A stretch of 64,000 bases of DNA, from the NCBI GenBank assembly GCA_014529385.2, contig CM043971.1, forward strand, positions 53,789,209 to 53,853,208. The letters are read 5' to 3'. Positions 30,597 through 41,547 of this stretch are shown one piece after another (position 1 is the stretch's first letter; each line of letters opens with the position of its first letter). Under the pieces are notes generated by a model that saw nothing but the letters and a program-made list of their open reading frames with translations, had not been told where the DNA came from and made no database searches. The position numbers were made by a program, and so were the translations under genes. Origin of the DNA: Adiantum capillus-veneris (Eukaryota > Streptophyta > Polypodiopsida > Polypodiales > Pteridaceae).

Positions 30597-32178
30597 TTTC
30601 ACATTTTTCATAAGCCCGATAAAACCCATTGTGGTGCTGATTTCCTGTCCAGAAGTATGGGTGGCTACTCTGAGGCATCTTTGAGGGATGAGCTAGTGGA
30701 TGCAAAACTCTTTCAGATAACAGCTGAAGAAGCAACTGATCCAGAGTTGTATGATGTATATCGGTTTCTTTCTAAGGGAGTATTCCCAAACAACTGGACT
30801 CAAAATCAGAAGAAGGGTCTAATTATTAAGAGTTTGAAGTTCACTATCATTGGTGGATCACTTTACAGACTGGGAGTCGATGGGGTTCTTCGAAGATGTG
30901 TACCTATGGAAGGCAAAATGCAAGTTATTTCAGAGGCACATGATGGGGATTCTGGAGGAAATTTCTCCACTGATATCACTTACAAGAAAATTTTTCAGGC
31001 TGAATTGTGGTGGCAAGCTTTAATAGCTGATGTTAGAAGCTTTTGTAAAACATATGATATATGCCAGAGGATGGCTAGACCCACAGCAGCAGATATGACT
31101 CCTCTAACTCTAGTTCAGCCATTGGGAGTGTTTATGAAATGGGGTCTCGATTTCATGGGTACATTCAAGAAAATTACTCCAAGGAAGAATAGATATATTT
31201 TGATGGCCACTTGTTATGTCACCAAACGGGTGGAAGCTAAGGCTCTTCTCGACAACACCACGAAGTGCACTGCTGTATTCTTATTTGAAAATATTATATG
31301 TCATTATGGATGTCCTGTGGAGATTGTGTTTGATCAGGAAAACACTTTATAAATGATACTATGGACATTCTAATGGAAATTCTCTCAGTAAAGCATCGAA
31401 AATCAACACCATATTATCCCAGATGCAATGGGCAAGCAGAGAGCAGTAACAAAACTGTCAAGACCATTCTCACTAAGATTGTGCAGAAGGAGCCACACCA
31501 GTGGGATCTGAAGCTCCAAACTGTTCTCTGGGCATATAGAACAGTCTATAAGGTCACCACTGGATTAACACCATTTAGAATGGTGTATGGCACTTAAGCT
31601 GTCATGCCTATGGAATTTGTAATTTTTAGTCTCAGGATGGCAGTAGAGTGTGGATTGGATTTTAATCACAATCTTAAACAAAGACTGGAGGAGTTAACAC
31701 AATTGGACGAGTTAAGACAGAGGGCTATGCTAGAATAGGAAATTGTTCAGCAAAAAAGGAAACACTGGCATGATAGAAGAATCAAAGTTAGGGAATTTCA
31801 GAAAGGAGATTTGGTTCTGCTCTATCAATCTAAACTGTGTCCTAAGAAACCTAACTTAAAGATAGCTTGGCGGGTCCATATGAAGTTGATTGGGTGTTTT
31901 CCAATGGCACTGTAAGGCTGAAAGATTTATCTGGGTTACTGTTGCTAGATGTGTATAATGGGGCCAAAGTCAAGCTATACTATTTAGATGATAAAGAGAC
32001 TTCTAGGAATAATGATACTGGTATTCTGGGAACTGAAGACCAGGAAAATTGTACAACCAGTACCAGAGCCAGTCAAAGGGTCAGAAAAGTCTCAACACGA
32101 CAAAACCATGTCAGTCGTCGCAGAATCAGTAAAGCGTCAGAGCCAGTATCAATTTATATGGGAAAAAGGGCCAGTTAG
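30597..32178 (+). pseudogene. Element C pol: end of RNase H and integrase
   Basis: RNase H ends with GADFLSR. A spacer and degenerate H2C2 module follow (SEAHDGDSGGNFS ... CKTYDICQR; the second His is Asn). Integrase core pieces are GLDFMGTF, FENIICHYGCPVEIVFD and PYYPRCNGQAESSNKTVK, with a frameshift near 31350 between the second and third acidic blocks. TAA at 31595 and TAG near 31736 follow. A C-terminal LAGPYEVDWVFSNGTVRLKDLSG lies at 31867 on. No second retropepsin follows, unlike A and D. Confidence 0.8.
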
Positions 32179-35100
32179 ATTGTCTGTGATAATCATTTCA
32201 AAGAACATGGAGTGGATTACCCAATGTATGTATGCCACATCATTAGCAGTGCACATAACTCTAGGAATGGTAAGTAGTGGTGTTTTTATGGCGAGAATAC
32301 GTATAACAATAAGGCGAGTAGACATTTTTTCTCATAAGTCTCCTGCGCGATGTTTGCTTGCTGTCACACATTCGCCATTGCCAAGCTCTGAAGCTTCTTC
32401 ACTACAACCACAAACTTCTTCGTCCAAAGCAACTGTTGATTGCTGCTTGTCTTTACCAGCCACACCTGGATACAGGTTTGAAGATTCAAGTAAGTCTTCT
32501 TCTTCTAATGATTCATCGTCTTCATAGTGCATGGGTAAGAAGAAAATGTTAGAGAAGATGTATGAAACCATAGAGGAAACCCAAGCACTTATTGTAGCTT
32601 CTCTACCACTTATTCCCCATAGTAAGATACAACGATATGTGTTTACCGAGAAAGCAAAAGCATTGCTACAATTGTGGGATTTGCATGTGGTTGTGCAAGC
32701 CACAAGAATTGAGTTTGTCACAGCTATCATTAGGTAGGTTCTTGATTCCTTCAATGTTGATGACGAAAATGCTATAGTATATGGCAAGAAAGTGTCAGTA
32801 ACTCCAGATGAAATTGCTTATGCTTTCAAGAATGCCAAATGAGCCAAAGCCGACTGTTTCAACTGTTGGAACAGATAAGTGCAGCTCCGAAGGAAGATGA
32901 CACAGCCAAGAAAAAATGCAAGGTCAGTGCACAAGGGGTTCCAGTAGCAAGTCTGGACGTCCCCGCTGCCTACCTGTTTGTAGCTGAAGCTGTGAGTCTG
33001 AAAAATAACCCCACATATGTCTCAGAGAAACTGTTGGCTATGTTATTGGCAAAGAAATTAGATGCCACGACTTCAATCAGCTTATGTCAGTTTCTGTCGC
33101 ATAATGTGCTCTAGTAGACTGCCAAGTTGAAGTCTCATAATGTTTTCAAAGCCTGGTATGTCTGGAAGTTTCTTTACTGGGCAACTTCTCTTGCTGCTCA
33201 TGACTAGGTACGGATGGCTTGGAGTCAAAGACCCATCCCAACAACTAACAATGTTGATTTATCTTTCGATGAAGAAACCCCAGGTACTCAGTTGGCTGTC
33301 TCACTAGTCAGAAGAGAAAGGCCACGCAGCAGGAAGCTGGTGGTTCTAAGAGACCAAAAACTACATTGGCCAAGAGCAGTGCTTTCTTGAAGCAGCTAGA
33401 AATTCAGGTCAAGACTGTGTCTACTAATAAGTCTCCAGTAGACCAGACTTCAGTTGGCCATGTAGACCAACCTCCAGTAAAGATTACTACTAGGACCAGC
33501 CACCAAGCAGGGCAGAGTTCAGCAAACACCAGTGCAGACAAAGACCGGCCAGAGAGGACCAATGCTGAGCAGATGGCAATTCATACTTATAAGGGAAAAG
33601 GTCCAGCACCTGCTAGTCCAATTAGTAAAAGTCCTATCCCTTTTAGTGAATTGGCTTTAGCCTTAACCAAGAAGGACAGATTACAACAGCTGCAGACTCA
33701 TCCGCTCACTGGACAATTAGTCCTGCATAAACCCGACTTTACCACATTACCATATATGGCTCCTGTTTTACAGTTTATGATCCAGTTGCCTCTGACCCAT
33801 TGACGGTCAATGATGACTGCTCAGTGCTTATCCAGTCATTCTGGAATACGATTGTCCATGATTTGGGACAAATGCTGGATGCTTCAGCGTCTAATGATGA
33901 AGTGACGAAGTTAAAGCTGAACTGAGGAACAGTGAGCAGCAAGTCGAGAAGTTGAAACAGGATATAAGGGCACAATCATTGTGGCATAGTGTTCTTGAAA
34001 ATCAGTCGACCAGGACAATTCAGACATTAGAAGGAAAGCTATCAAAGCTTGAGTTTAAGATGAGGCAGTTAAATGAAGAAAAGGTAGAGGTTGAGAGAGT
34101 TGTTGACAGATTTGAAACTATGCTGAGGATGAAGAGAGTTGATTTCAACTCATTGCTGACCAGCCACACTGCATTGAATGCCTCTTAAACAGAAAGATAC
34201 ATATACAATAATTTGTCTGATATACTGAATCTAGAAGGCAATGCTATCTTCAATATGGATAATCTGAGGGCGCTCATGGAAACAATGCAAAGTGATTTGC
34301 ACGATAAAATTTCTGAATATAACAGTGCCTTGGCAAATCAAGCTATTCTGGACTATATTGATAAGCAGAATGAACTTGATGAGGATTCTAAGAAAGCAGA
34401 AGATAAGGATGAAGAGAGGGAGGGTGAACTAGCAGATAGGCATGATGATGATAATGACTCTCCTCCATCTTCGCCTTCAGGATCCGGTGCTCGTGGATCA
34501 GCTGCCACAAGGGGCAGTCAACCCAACACAGACCATCGAAACGAGTATAGGGATCAGCAGTTGGGAGATCAACAGGCTGGTGATCAACAACCATGCAACA
34601 CTAAAGATTCACCAATACACCAGTCACAACACAATTCAGATGTGAAAGGAAAAGGTTAAGCTGTGACTGAGATTTCAAAGAGTGATGAGCAACACTCATT
34701 ACAGCTTATCACACTGAACAAGAGGCTAAGACATCAGCAAGCTCCTATTACAAGGATGTATCTGAAGGATGATGTTCTTCTTTCTGATTTGGAATACTTT
34801 CAAAGACTATATGTCGGTGCCAGAGAGATGATCTAGAATTGGAAATGAGTTGCTTTCCATAATCAGGAGTTGTGCCAATTACTTGAGCATCCTAGCAGAA
34901 TTCAGCTACTAGAGAGAGTACATGAATGGGCACTAACCTCTAATGATAAGCTGGTCAATCCACACTGGCAGCGACACTCTACTGCAGACTGTCATTCCCT
35001 AGCCATTGAATTAGAGCTCCTGCTTGGGAACACCCCTACATATAAATGTATGAAAGAGGTCAAAAATCAACTGAAAGAAGTCCTACCGCTAATGAAAATT

Positions 35101-35894
35101 TCCAGAGGAGTTCTGGACTAGAGGGTACAAGCTAATATTGAAGATCAGACTTCCAGCAGTAAGGGCCCACAAACTCAAAAGACAGTAGGGGAACAAGCAA
35201 CTGCTCTCTGAAGATTGTTTCAACTGGTTCGAGTCACCAGGAAGATGATGCAGCAGGAGAACCACGCTGTTCTCAACTTTTTGGAGTTTGTACCTGATTC
35301 TCTAGTTCTCCTGTATGCCTTGCTTGCTAGAGAGACTGAGCTACCTAGGTTTTTCGCAGCTTTGTATCCTTAACATCTAGAACCAGTGGATCGACTCACA
35401 TACTATAACATCACTGGTGATCTTCAGGATTGGTATGAGCGAGCCACTGTAGAATGGAAAACCTGGCAAACATTGATCAATGATGCTCTGCTCTCCAATT
35501 AAATGATGTTTTGGAACTGCAAGGAGAAATGTAGAGGATCAAGCTCTGTATGGGAGAATTGAAAATCCAACTCAAAGGTCTCACCAAGATCACAAATCAA
35601 TTGCTTCAACTTACTATGGAGTCCTCTAATATTCCTGAAAAGGATATTACTGCTAAACCAGGTCTGGGGCCACAGTATAGAGAAATGGCTGAGATAATCT
35701 TTGAAGCCAGGATTAAAACCAATCGGCCTCTCCTAGAAGTATGGATCCACACAGCTTTGCAATGTAATAAATTGGCCATATGCCGTCTGACAAAGGGTAG
35801 ATGCACGTTGTATGATCCCGACACCAAAACATATAATCCTCTCATGCCTTATGAATCGGAGATTTCCACAGCAAGGCGAGGTCAGCTTGAGTAG
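32179..35894 (+). pseudogene. Element C accessory ORF region, decayed
   Basis: Pieces in three frames add up to roughly 1,100 codons. After a Ser-rich linker, 32531-32835 encodes RIEFVTAIIR ... NAIVYGKKVSVTPDEIAYAFKN, the same pattern as the N-terminal domain of D's accessory protein (VYELATSIQ ... KVEVQITPQLIVDAL). 33952-34188 is a charged coiled coil (LEGKLSKLEFKMRQLNEEKVEVERVVDRF). 34213-34659 is acidic and Gln-rich. 35550-35894 is a further helical and compact region. Function is unknown. The layout of N-domain then coiled coil is shared with D and I although the sequence is strongly diverged. Confidence 0.5.
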
Positions 35895-36344
35895 GAGGCC
35901 ATTTATCGACCTATCTAGAAGGACAATGCTGGCACTGGAACTTCTAAAGCACCAATACAGAAGAAGGGCATAAGAAAGCCGGTTCAGTGGAAGGATACTG
36001 GGTTGTTCCATCTCAGAATAAGACGGAGGATTTTCCCAGTAGGGCTCTTGAATTTCGTTGGCTAGACGCCCTTGGAATTACAATTATAGGGGTGTTAAGC
36101 ACTCAACAAGCATGAAATATGTCATAAAGCTAGCAATACCAACAGGGTTAGCAACTCCAGAAGAGTACTATCATGAGGAACATAGGCCAACTCATGAGGA
36201 ACATCGATCGACTCAACAAACACACAAATGGGTTTAGAGTTTAGGGTTTGAGCCTCAACCAAAAATCTAGATGGGTTCCTCAACACCATTTCAAAATCAG
36301 GTGGTGGATTTTTCAAAATTTTTGGAGATACCAAAATTCAAGAC

Positions 36345-36356
36345 AGGAGGGAAGGA
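36345..36356 (+). other. Polypurine tract of element C
   Basis: AGGAGGGAAGGA directly precedes TGTAGAAGG, the start of the presumed 3' LTR. Confidence 0.6.
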
Positions 36357-36844
36357 TGTAGAAGGCGAAGACAGTCCCAACAGGTGGGAACTGTCTTCTG
36401 GAAAGCCGAACAGTGGATCAGTCACACATTAGTAATTACCACGGTAGTTACTACAGTAACTTCTAGAGGGCTATAAATAGGACTCATTACATTGTAATCA
36501 TGCTTCTTGTTTTTCTGCCTCTTACTCCTTAGTCTTAGCCTTCCAAGTAATTCCTGAGCTACAATCACTTCACCTGTAACTTCATCTTGTAATCATTATT
36601 ACTGCTACTGTAATCATTTGAGCTTCAATTCTTTATACTTTGTACTGGTTCTTCCTAAACTATGAATCTAAAACTACAAACACTTTTCTAGTTGTCCAGT
36701 CTATATCTCATTTCAGTATACTATTTCAGTTCAGATAACCATTTCAGTCCAGTCTCTAGTCTCTTTTCCAGTTTTATTAACTGAAATGACGGCTTACCAG
36801 TAGCTCTAAATTCAAACACTAAAATCAGCTATCTGAAGAGATCA
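36357..36844 (+). repeat. Element C 3' LTR (about 488 bp)
   Basis: It starts TGTAGAAGGCG after a PPT and contains TATAAATAG at 36472-36480. It probably ends GAGATCA at 36844, where LINE-like coding sequence on the other strand begins. No second LTR copy is available to confirm it. Confidence 0.6.
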
Positions 36845-36915
36845 GCTCCAATTCCATGCTTTGTATGTGTGTGAACGTTCCAAGTAAACTTCCTTGTCTT
36901 TGCTTGCATCCAACC

Positions 36916-38088
36916 TTAGCAAGTGTTTTTGGGTTTGACTACATTCCATGTCAAACCATTTCTTCTTGGTGCTACCCTTCTTAGACCTTTGCAAGACATG
37001 TGTTTCACCGAAAAGCATTTCTTTGCACAAAAGAAAATTACTTCTTTGAAAAATTTCCACTTGCATTCTAATGTTGGGCTCTCTTGATGCTTTGTCATGC
37101 TTAACATTTGGTCCACCATATCAACATATATAAGTGCTCGTTTGAAGTCTAGACGTAGGTAAGAATGATTCACGTCATGATTGGAGGCTACATGCTCGGG
37201 TCTTTTACCACACTTAAGGTCAATACATAACATCCTATGATCTGATTTTGGATTCTGTTCACCAAGTGTAAAGCTTCGTATGCATTCTAGAGTGGCTTCC
37301 AAAAACAACATATAGTCAATCACGCTATCACCATTGTGCTTTCTACATGTAAAGTCATTGGTGCCTTGCCATAGAGATACATCATTGTGCTTTCTACATG
37401 TAAAGTCATTGGCGCCTTTCCATAGAGATACACCATTTGCAATGAGCATTCCAGTACTATTGCACATATGTAGAAGTGACTTTCCATAGTGATCCAGTTC
37501 TTTTGCATCATTAGAACTTTGATTATACATGTATGAGTCATCCATTCTTCTTGAGACATGCGGCATGTCGACTTGTTGTGTGTCGGGTTGTAACGTATTT
37601 GTGCGAGCATTCATGTCTCCAAAGACAACGACTTCACCATGGTCCTTGTAATGAGCAATGTCTTCCTCTAGTTCAACAAAGGGCTGATCTTTATCCATAT
37701 CCAAGCGAGCATAAAAGTTACAGTTATAGTGAGGAAAGTAACAACCAACCACAAACATGACTTGACCATTTGGTGGGTTGATTTTCAACCATAAGTAGCG
37801 TTTATATTTATCTTCTTTGACAATGGAAACATCTTTCAAACCCTTTTTGGTCATACATGCTACGCCTCCTTGGCCTCTATATTGCTTTGCATTTTTGGTC
37901 CACATCAAAGAATGCACATCGTATTTGTCAAATCCAAGAATTTGTTGCGCATCATGCTCCCATGTTTCGACAAGAAGTATCACATCGGAATCATTGGTAA
38001 GCTCATCAACGCCAATTCCTACATTACATGGATACCTGTTACAATTCCAAAAGCTTATTCGCAAGCGTGAGTTGGTCTCATAGATCAT
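36916..38088 (-). CDS. LINE-like ORF2: APE-type endonuclease
   Basis: The first 330 residues are an endonuclease/exonuclease/phosphatase domain that nicks the target DNA. All usual catalytic landmarks are visible: SFWNCN (Asn), LLVETW (Glu), VVFGDMNART (Asp and Asn), DSVIDYML (Asp) and SDHRML (Asp-His). A 17-residue segment (DVSLWQGTNDFTCRKHN) is tandemly duplicated just before the DSVIDY motif. After the domain, KHMSCKGLRRVAPRRNG leads to a frameshift. The next frame (36842-36970) has KKKWFDMECSQTQKHLLRL, the linker that precedes RT in LINEs. No RT follows. Confidence 0.75.
   Translation of the reverse strand: MIYETNSRLRISFWNCNRYPCNVGIGVDELTNDSDVILLVETWEHDAQQILGFDKYDVHSLMWTKNAKQYRGQGGVACMTKKGLKDVSIVKEDKYKRYLWLKINPPNGQVMFVVGCYFPHYNCNFYARLDMDKDQPFVELEEDIAHYKDHGEVVVFGDMNARTNTLQPDTQQVDMPHVSRRMDDSYMYNQSSNDAKELDHYGKSLLHMCNSTGMLIANGVSLWKGANDFTCRKHNDVSLWQGTNDFTCRKHNGDSVIDYMLFLEATLECIRSFTLGEQNPKSDHRMLCIDLKCGKRPEHVASNHDVNHSYLRLDFKRALIYVDMVDQMLSMTKHQESPTLECKWKFFKEVIFFCAKKCFSVKHMSCKGLRRVAPRRNGLTWNVVKPKNTC
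37330..37431. repeat. 51-bp tandem duplication inside endonuclease
   Basis: Units 37330-37380 and 37381-37431 differ at three positions by eye. The unit length is a multiple of three, so the frame is kept. Confidence 0.92.
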
Positions 38089-38094
38089 GTGTCC

Positions 38095-38298
38095 CTATTT
38101 GTTGGGTGGACTTGCATCCTCCTCAAGTGACTTTTCTTCTTGAGATGATACCTTAAACTTCTTGCTTATTTTCTCATATGCTTTGTGACATACATTTTGT
38201 TGCATAAGAGTGCGATCCTCATATACGTTACAACCCGTTCCTTTGAGGTACATCCAACTATTGTCAAGGATGATCTTTCTCTTTACCTCATCAGCCAT
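38095..38298 (-). pseudogene. LINE-like ORF1, C-terminal part
   Basis: It encodes DEVKRKIILDNSWMYLKGTGCNVYEDRTLMQQ and a Lys/Glu-rich tail. The K-x-x-IL-x-NS-x-x-LKGT-x-C pattern is the end of an ORF1 RNA-binding domain. It is frameshifted relative to the rest of ORF1 and ends 6 bp before the ORF2 ATG, compatible with termination-reinitiation. Confidence 0.55.
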
Positions 38299-38998
38299 GG
38301 TACATACAATAGGTCTTTCTCCGAGCGAGGGACTCCTTGTTTTCCAACTTGATGTGCACCATAAGCCATGATTCCAGACATGCCAAAGTATGTAGCAAAA
38401 AAGGTGTTTTCATGCTTTCCTCCTTGATTCCACGAATGACGATGTTCTTTGAGCGTTTTTGCCGTTCTTGCAATTCTTGAGTGTCCACATTCTCTACATT
38501 CTTTGGTTGGACAATGGCTTGCGTGATAGGAGATGTAGAAACCACATTATCCTTACATATATCAGCCCATGATTTGGATGCATTTCTCATCTCACATACA
38601 TCATGTCGTATTGTATCTATCGTTTTCTCTTTCAATACATGATCACTCTGAACTTTGCTCAAGCGCTCTTTCAATACATTCATGTCAACAAGAGAGCGCT
38701 TACATTCTTGAACTTCATTCTCAAGATGCATCAAGCGTGTTGTTTGCATTTCAAGAACCTTCTTGAGGTGCTCATTCTCCACAACGAGAACTCTTAAAGT
38801 GCCATTCTCCATTGCAAGTGCGCGCAGTTCTTCACCTTGCTTGTTGAGGGTTTCTTGTAATGAGACCAAGTAAGCCATGATCATTGCTTCCGTTGTTGTA
38901 GACGATGTGGTTGGATTAGCATCCAAATTCCTTGGAGATTTTGCATCATTTTCCATGGCGAGTGTGGATTTTCCACCCTTGTGAATTTTTTCCGACAT
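38291..38998 (-). pseudogene. LINE-like ORF1: coiled coil and RNA-binding region
   Basis: I place the start at ATG 38998-38996 (MSEKIHKGG); the frame upstream of it is (CT)n microsatellite. A long coiled coil (LNKQGEELRALAMENGTLRVLVVENEHLKKVLEMQ) is followed by QKRSKNIVIRGIKEE, a motif typical of the RRM-like domain of LINE ORF1 proteins. Shortly after, the frame is lost: an alternative frame near 38330-38400 reads more sensibly (GAHQVGKQGVPRSEKDLLY). The C-terminal RNA-binding part lies in a third frame (38095-38298). ORF1p binds LINE RNA as a trimer in related elements. Confidence 0.6.
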
Positions 38999-39132
38999 TG
39001 CCTTCAAGTCAGCAACAAAAATTAAAAGTTTTGACGGTTTTTTCAATTCTGAGATGCTATTACAGAAAAGCCTTCCATTGCTCAGAAAAATTCTGCTCAG
39101 AGAAAAGGGGGGAGGTGGGGAGAGGAATATAT

Positions 39133-39136
<4 letters not shown>

Positions 39137-39195
<59 letters not shown>

Positions 39196-39250
39196 GCAAG
39201 GGTAGAGAGAGGGGTGGGGAGTTGGCGAGAGAGAGAGAGAGAGAGAGAAG
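39137..39250. repeat. (GA)n microsatellites upstream of LINE-like ORF1
   Basis: GA runs lie at 39137-39192 and about 39229-39249, directly after a TATATATA run when read on the plus strand. Confidence 0.95.
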
Positions 39251-39622
39251 AATCTACTCACTGGATTTCAAAAAAACACTCGCCAAAAAACTGCGTCTTG
39301 TTTTTTATAGAGACAACATATAATTAATGCATAGTTTTTTTTTTCTTTCCTCACAATTTGACTTCTTTTAGAATTGCTTTTCATTTCTGTTCCCCTTTTT
39401 GTAATATGCTTATCTTTTAGTTATTACTTTTTTGTGTTTTTAATGAATTCAAATTATGATCATGTATATCCTTTCACGTTTTTCTCTTATTTTTTAGAGG
39501 CCTAGCGATTGGGAAATTTTACTATGTTTTAATATCAATTAAAACTTTAAAATATATTTTGGTTAAAAGATATAATATAAAATTGGTGTGCAAAGAAACT
39601 AATCTCTCTCTCCCTCCCTTAG

Positions 39623-39654
<32 letters not shown>
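39623..39654. repeat. Poly-C homopolymer (about 32 bases)
   Basis: Uninterrupted C run. The length could be affected by sequencing or assembly error. Confidence 0.9.
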
Positions 39655-40879
39655 ACACACACAAACTAAAGCATGCAAATTAAAGCATAATTAGAATAGA
39701 GTAGCCCAACAAAGTACGTAACAAAAATCCTGCACAATTTATGCTAGTAGAATTTATTGTATGTATGTAGGAAGCAATTGCGAAAGAGTGTTTATCTATT
39801 GGCATTGGCACAATCGTGCTAAAAACCAGCCAGCTCACTTAACAATAGATACTTGTTAGCCTTCAGTTCAACAACATCATCATTTCTAAAGAGAGCAAGG
39901 TCAATGCTCGTAGACATACTATGATAATTGTGCTTGCCCCATCTCTCGAGCAAGAACAAGTGGCAAAGCCAACGTGGTAAGGTATGTAGTGCCTAGTGTT
40001 AACGACTTTACCCCCATACACATCACCTCCATGAAATTCTAGAGCTCAAATTGACAGGTCCAAGCCACTTCATTCGATGATGTAAATTTCAAATTGTTAT
40101 CACTAGCCTCTACATAATAGATCTATAGAAATTTCAAAACTTCCTTATTGTCACACAACAAGAGGTAGCTAATATCATTGCCACAAATGTACGCATGCAA
40201 GTTAGGATGAACAACTTGTGATTACCTTGTAGGGGGTACCAACAAGAGGGCACATCCTTGAGGGAGCCTTGATCATGGATACCATGAAGCCCTATGGGCC
40301 CAAACCCATGCCCTTCTTCATAGGTACACTACGTTGCAATACAAAAAATAGCAAATATGCATGTGAGGGAAGAGCTTGCATGTACAACAATGCCATGAAT
40401 GTGTCACTCAAGTTGTGCTCCATCTCTGGGGTAACATAATTGAACACAGATTGCATGGACCCAAGTAAGAAAAACAAAAGTTGGAATTAGCCCCATAATG
40501 CTCTCTTTTGACAACTAGCCATATAATAATTCTTAATGATAATTATACATTTATCACCCCTGTTGATGGATTGACGCAGCTCCACATGCATTGTGCTGAA
40601 AAATTATTTCTAATTTAAAAATGGGGCAACAAATCTCTTGCCTAGGCAAGAGGGCCTCTTCCCTTCCCCTATGGGTAGGGGCTAGATAAACAAGCATGTA
40701 ATTTGTAATGTGCAATTGATTTGGAGGCATTGCAAGCTTGGATAAACCTCACTTTCTTGGGTTTGCCTTTGGATATCTTGTATAATTAGAGTTGAAAGGA
40801 CATAAGGTTACATTCATTTGCATATTAAGCAGAAGATGGATAGCTTAAGCAATAAATTCATTATCTAGTATTGAGTTCT

Positions 40880-40882
<3 letters not shown>

Positions 40883-40936
<54 letters not shown>
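40883..40936. repeat. (GA)n microsatellite
   Basis: 54 bp of GA repeat. The flanking TTGAGTTCTC recurs about 90 bp downstream. Confidence 0.97.
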
Positions 40937-40937
<1 letters not shown>

Positions 40938-41111
40938 AATGTAACATTTCCCTCTATAGTATTGAGTTCTCATTGAGACAGAGCAATGTAACATTTTGTC
41001 ATATTAAGTTTAAGAGAGGAGAGAACAACGTAACATTCCCTTTCTCAATATGCACGGGCATGGTGGAATTATTAAAGCTCACCACAATTACTACTGAGAA
41101 GTGACTCTTAA

Positions 41112-41484
41112 TGTCATAAAAACTAATATCTAATTCTCCCAAATGATTTTCTCATGTTAAACTGATCATTTAATATGGGGAGGTACTAGTGGAAAAGCTA
41201 GAATATTGGTAAGGCTGCCAGACTGGTCTCAGCAAGGATCCAAAGGAGGGAAAATAAAGATCCAAAGGGAGACTATCGACAAAAGAGCAGTGTGCATCAA
41301 TGGAGCTTAAAAGACCTAAGGTTCAACTCCATTAAGACTTCCATAGGCTAAGGTTCCAAAATTTAATTAATAAATCCAATGGCCAAAAGTGGGAAAAATT
41401 GGATGGTTATGGAAAGACTAAAAAGATTTCCCACATCCCTAGGAAGGAGGGGGCGAGCCCTAAAGGTAGGGAAAGAGAGAGAAA

Positions 41485-41547
<63 letters not shown>

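Larger units (their letters stand above)
30597..36844 (+). mobile_element. Element C, 3' portion
   Basis: This is the continuation of element C after removal of D and one TSD copy. RNase H resumes at 30597 (FHIFHKPDKTHCGADFLSR), followed by integrase, an accessory ORF region, PPT and LTR. It is older than D, since D is inserted in it and its frames are more degraded. Confidence 0.85.
36842..39199 (-). mobile_element. LINE-like element L, lacking reverse transcriptase
   Basis: On the minus strand, a coiled-coil ORF1 with RNA-binding motifs is followed 6 bp later by an APE-type endonuclease ORF. It ends just after the endonuclease at the end of element C's LTR. The likely explanation is that element C landed in the LINE and the RT half on the far side was later lost. 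Confidence 0.65.
39300..41111. other. Non-coding A/T-rich stretch with simple repeats
   Basis: There is no recognisable coding region. It includes a run of about 32 C (39623-39654) followed by a short ACACACA run, and a (GA)n tract at 40883-40936. GAGCAATGTAACATTTYCCTC-like short direct repeats occur near 40930, 40980 and 41030. No match to elements in the window was noticed. Confidence 0.5.

Noticed and set aside
36916-38088. Host AP endonuclease or phosphatase gene
   Set aside because: ORF1-type coiled coil and RNA-binding motifs lie directly upstream, and a LINE-type linker follows. This context fits a LINE better than a cellular repair gene.
40292-40477. Minus-strand ORF of 61 codons
   Set aside because: Short, no recognisable motif, no homologue in the window, and no stronger coding signal than neighbouring non-coding DNA.
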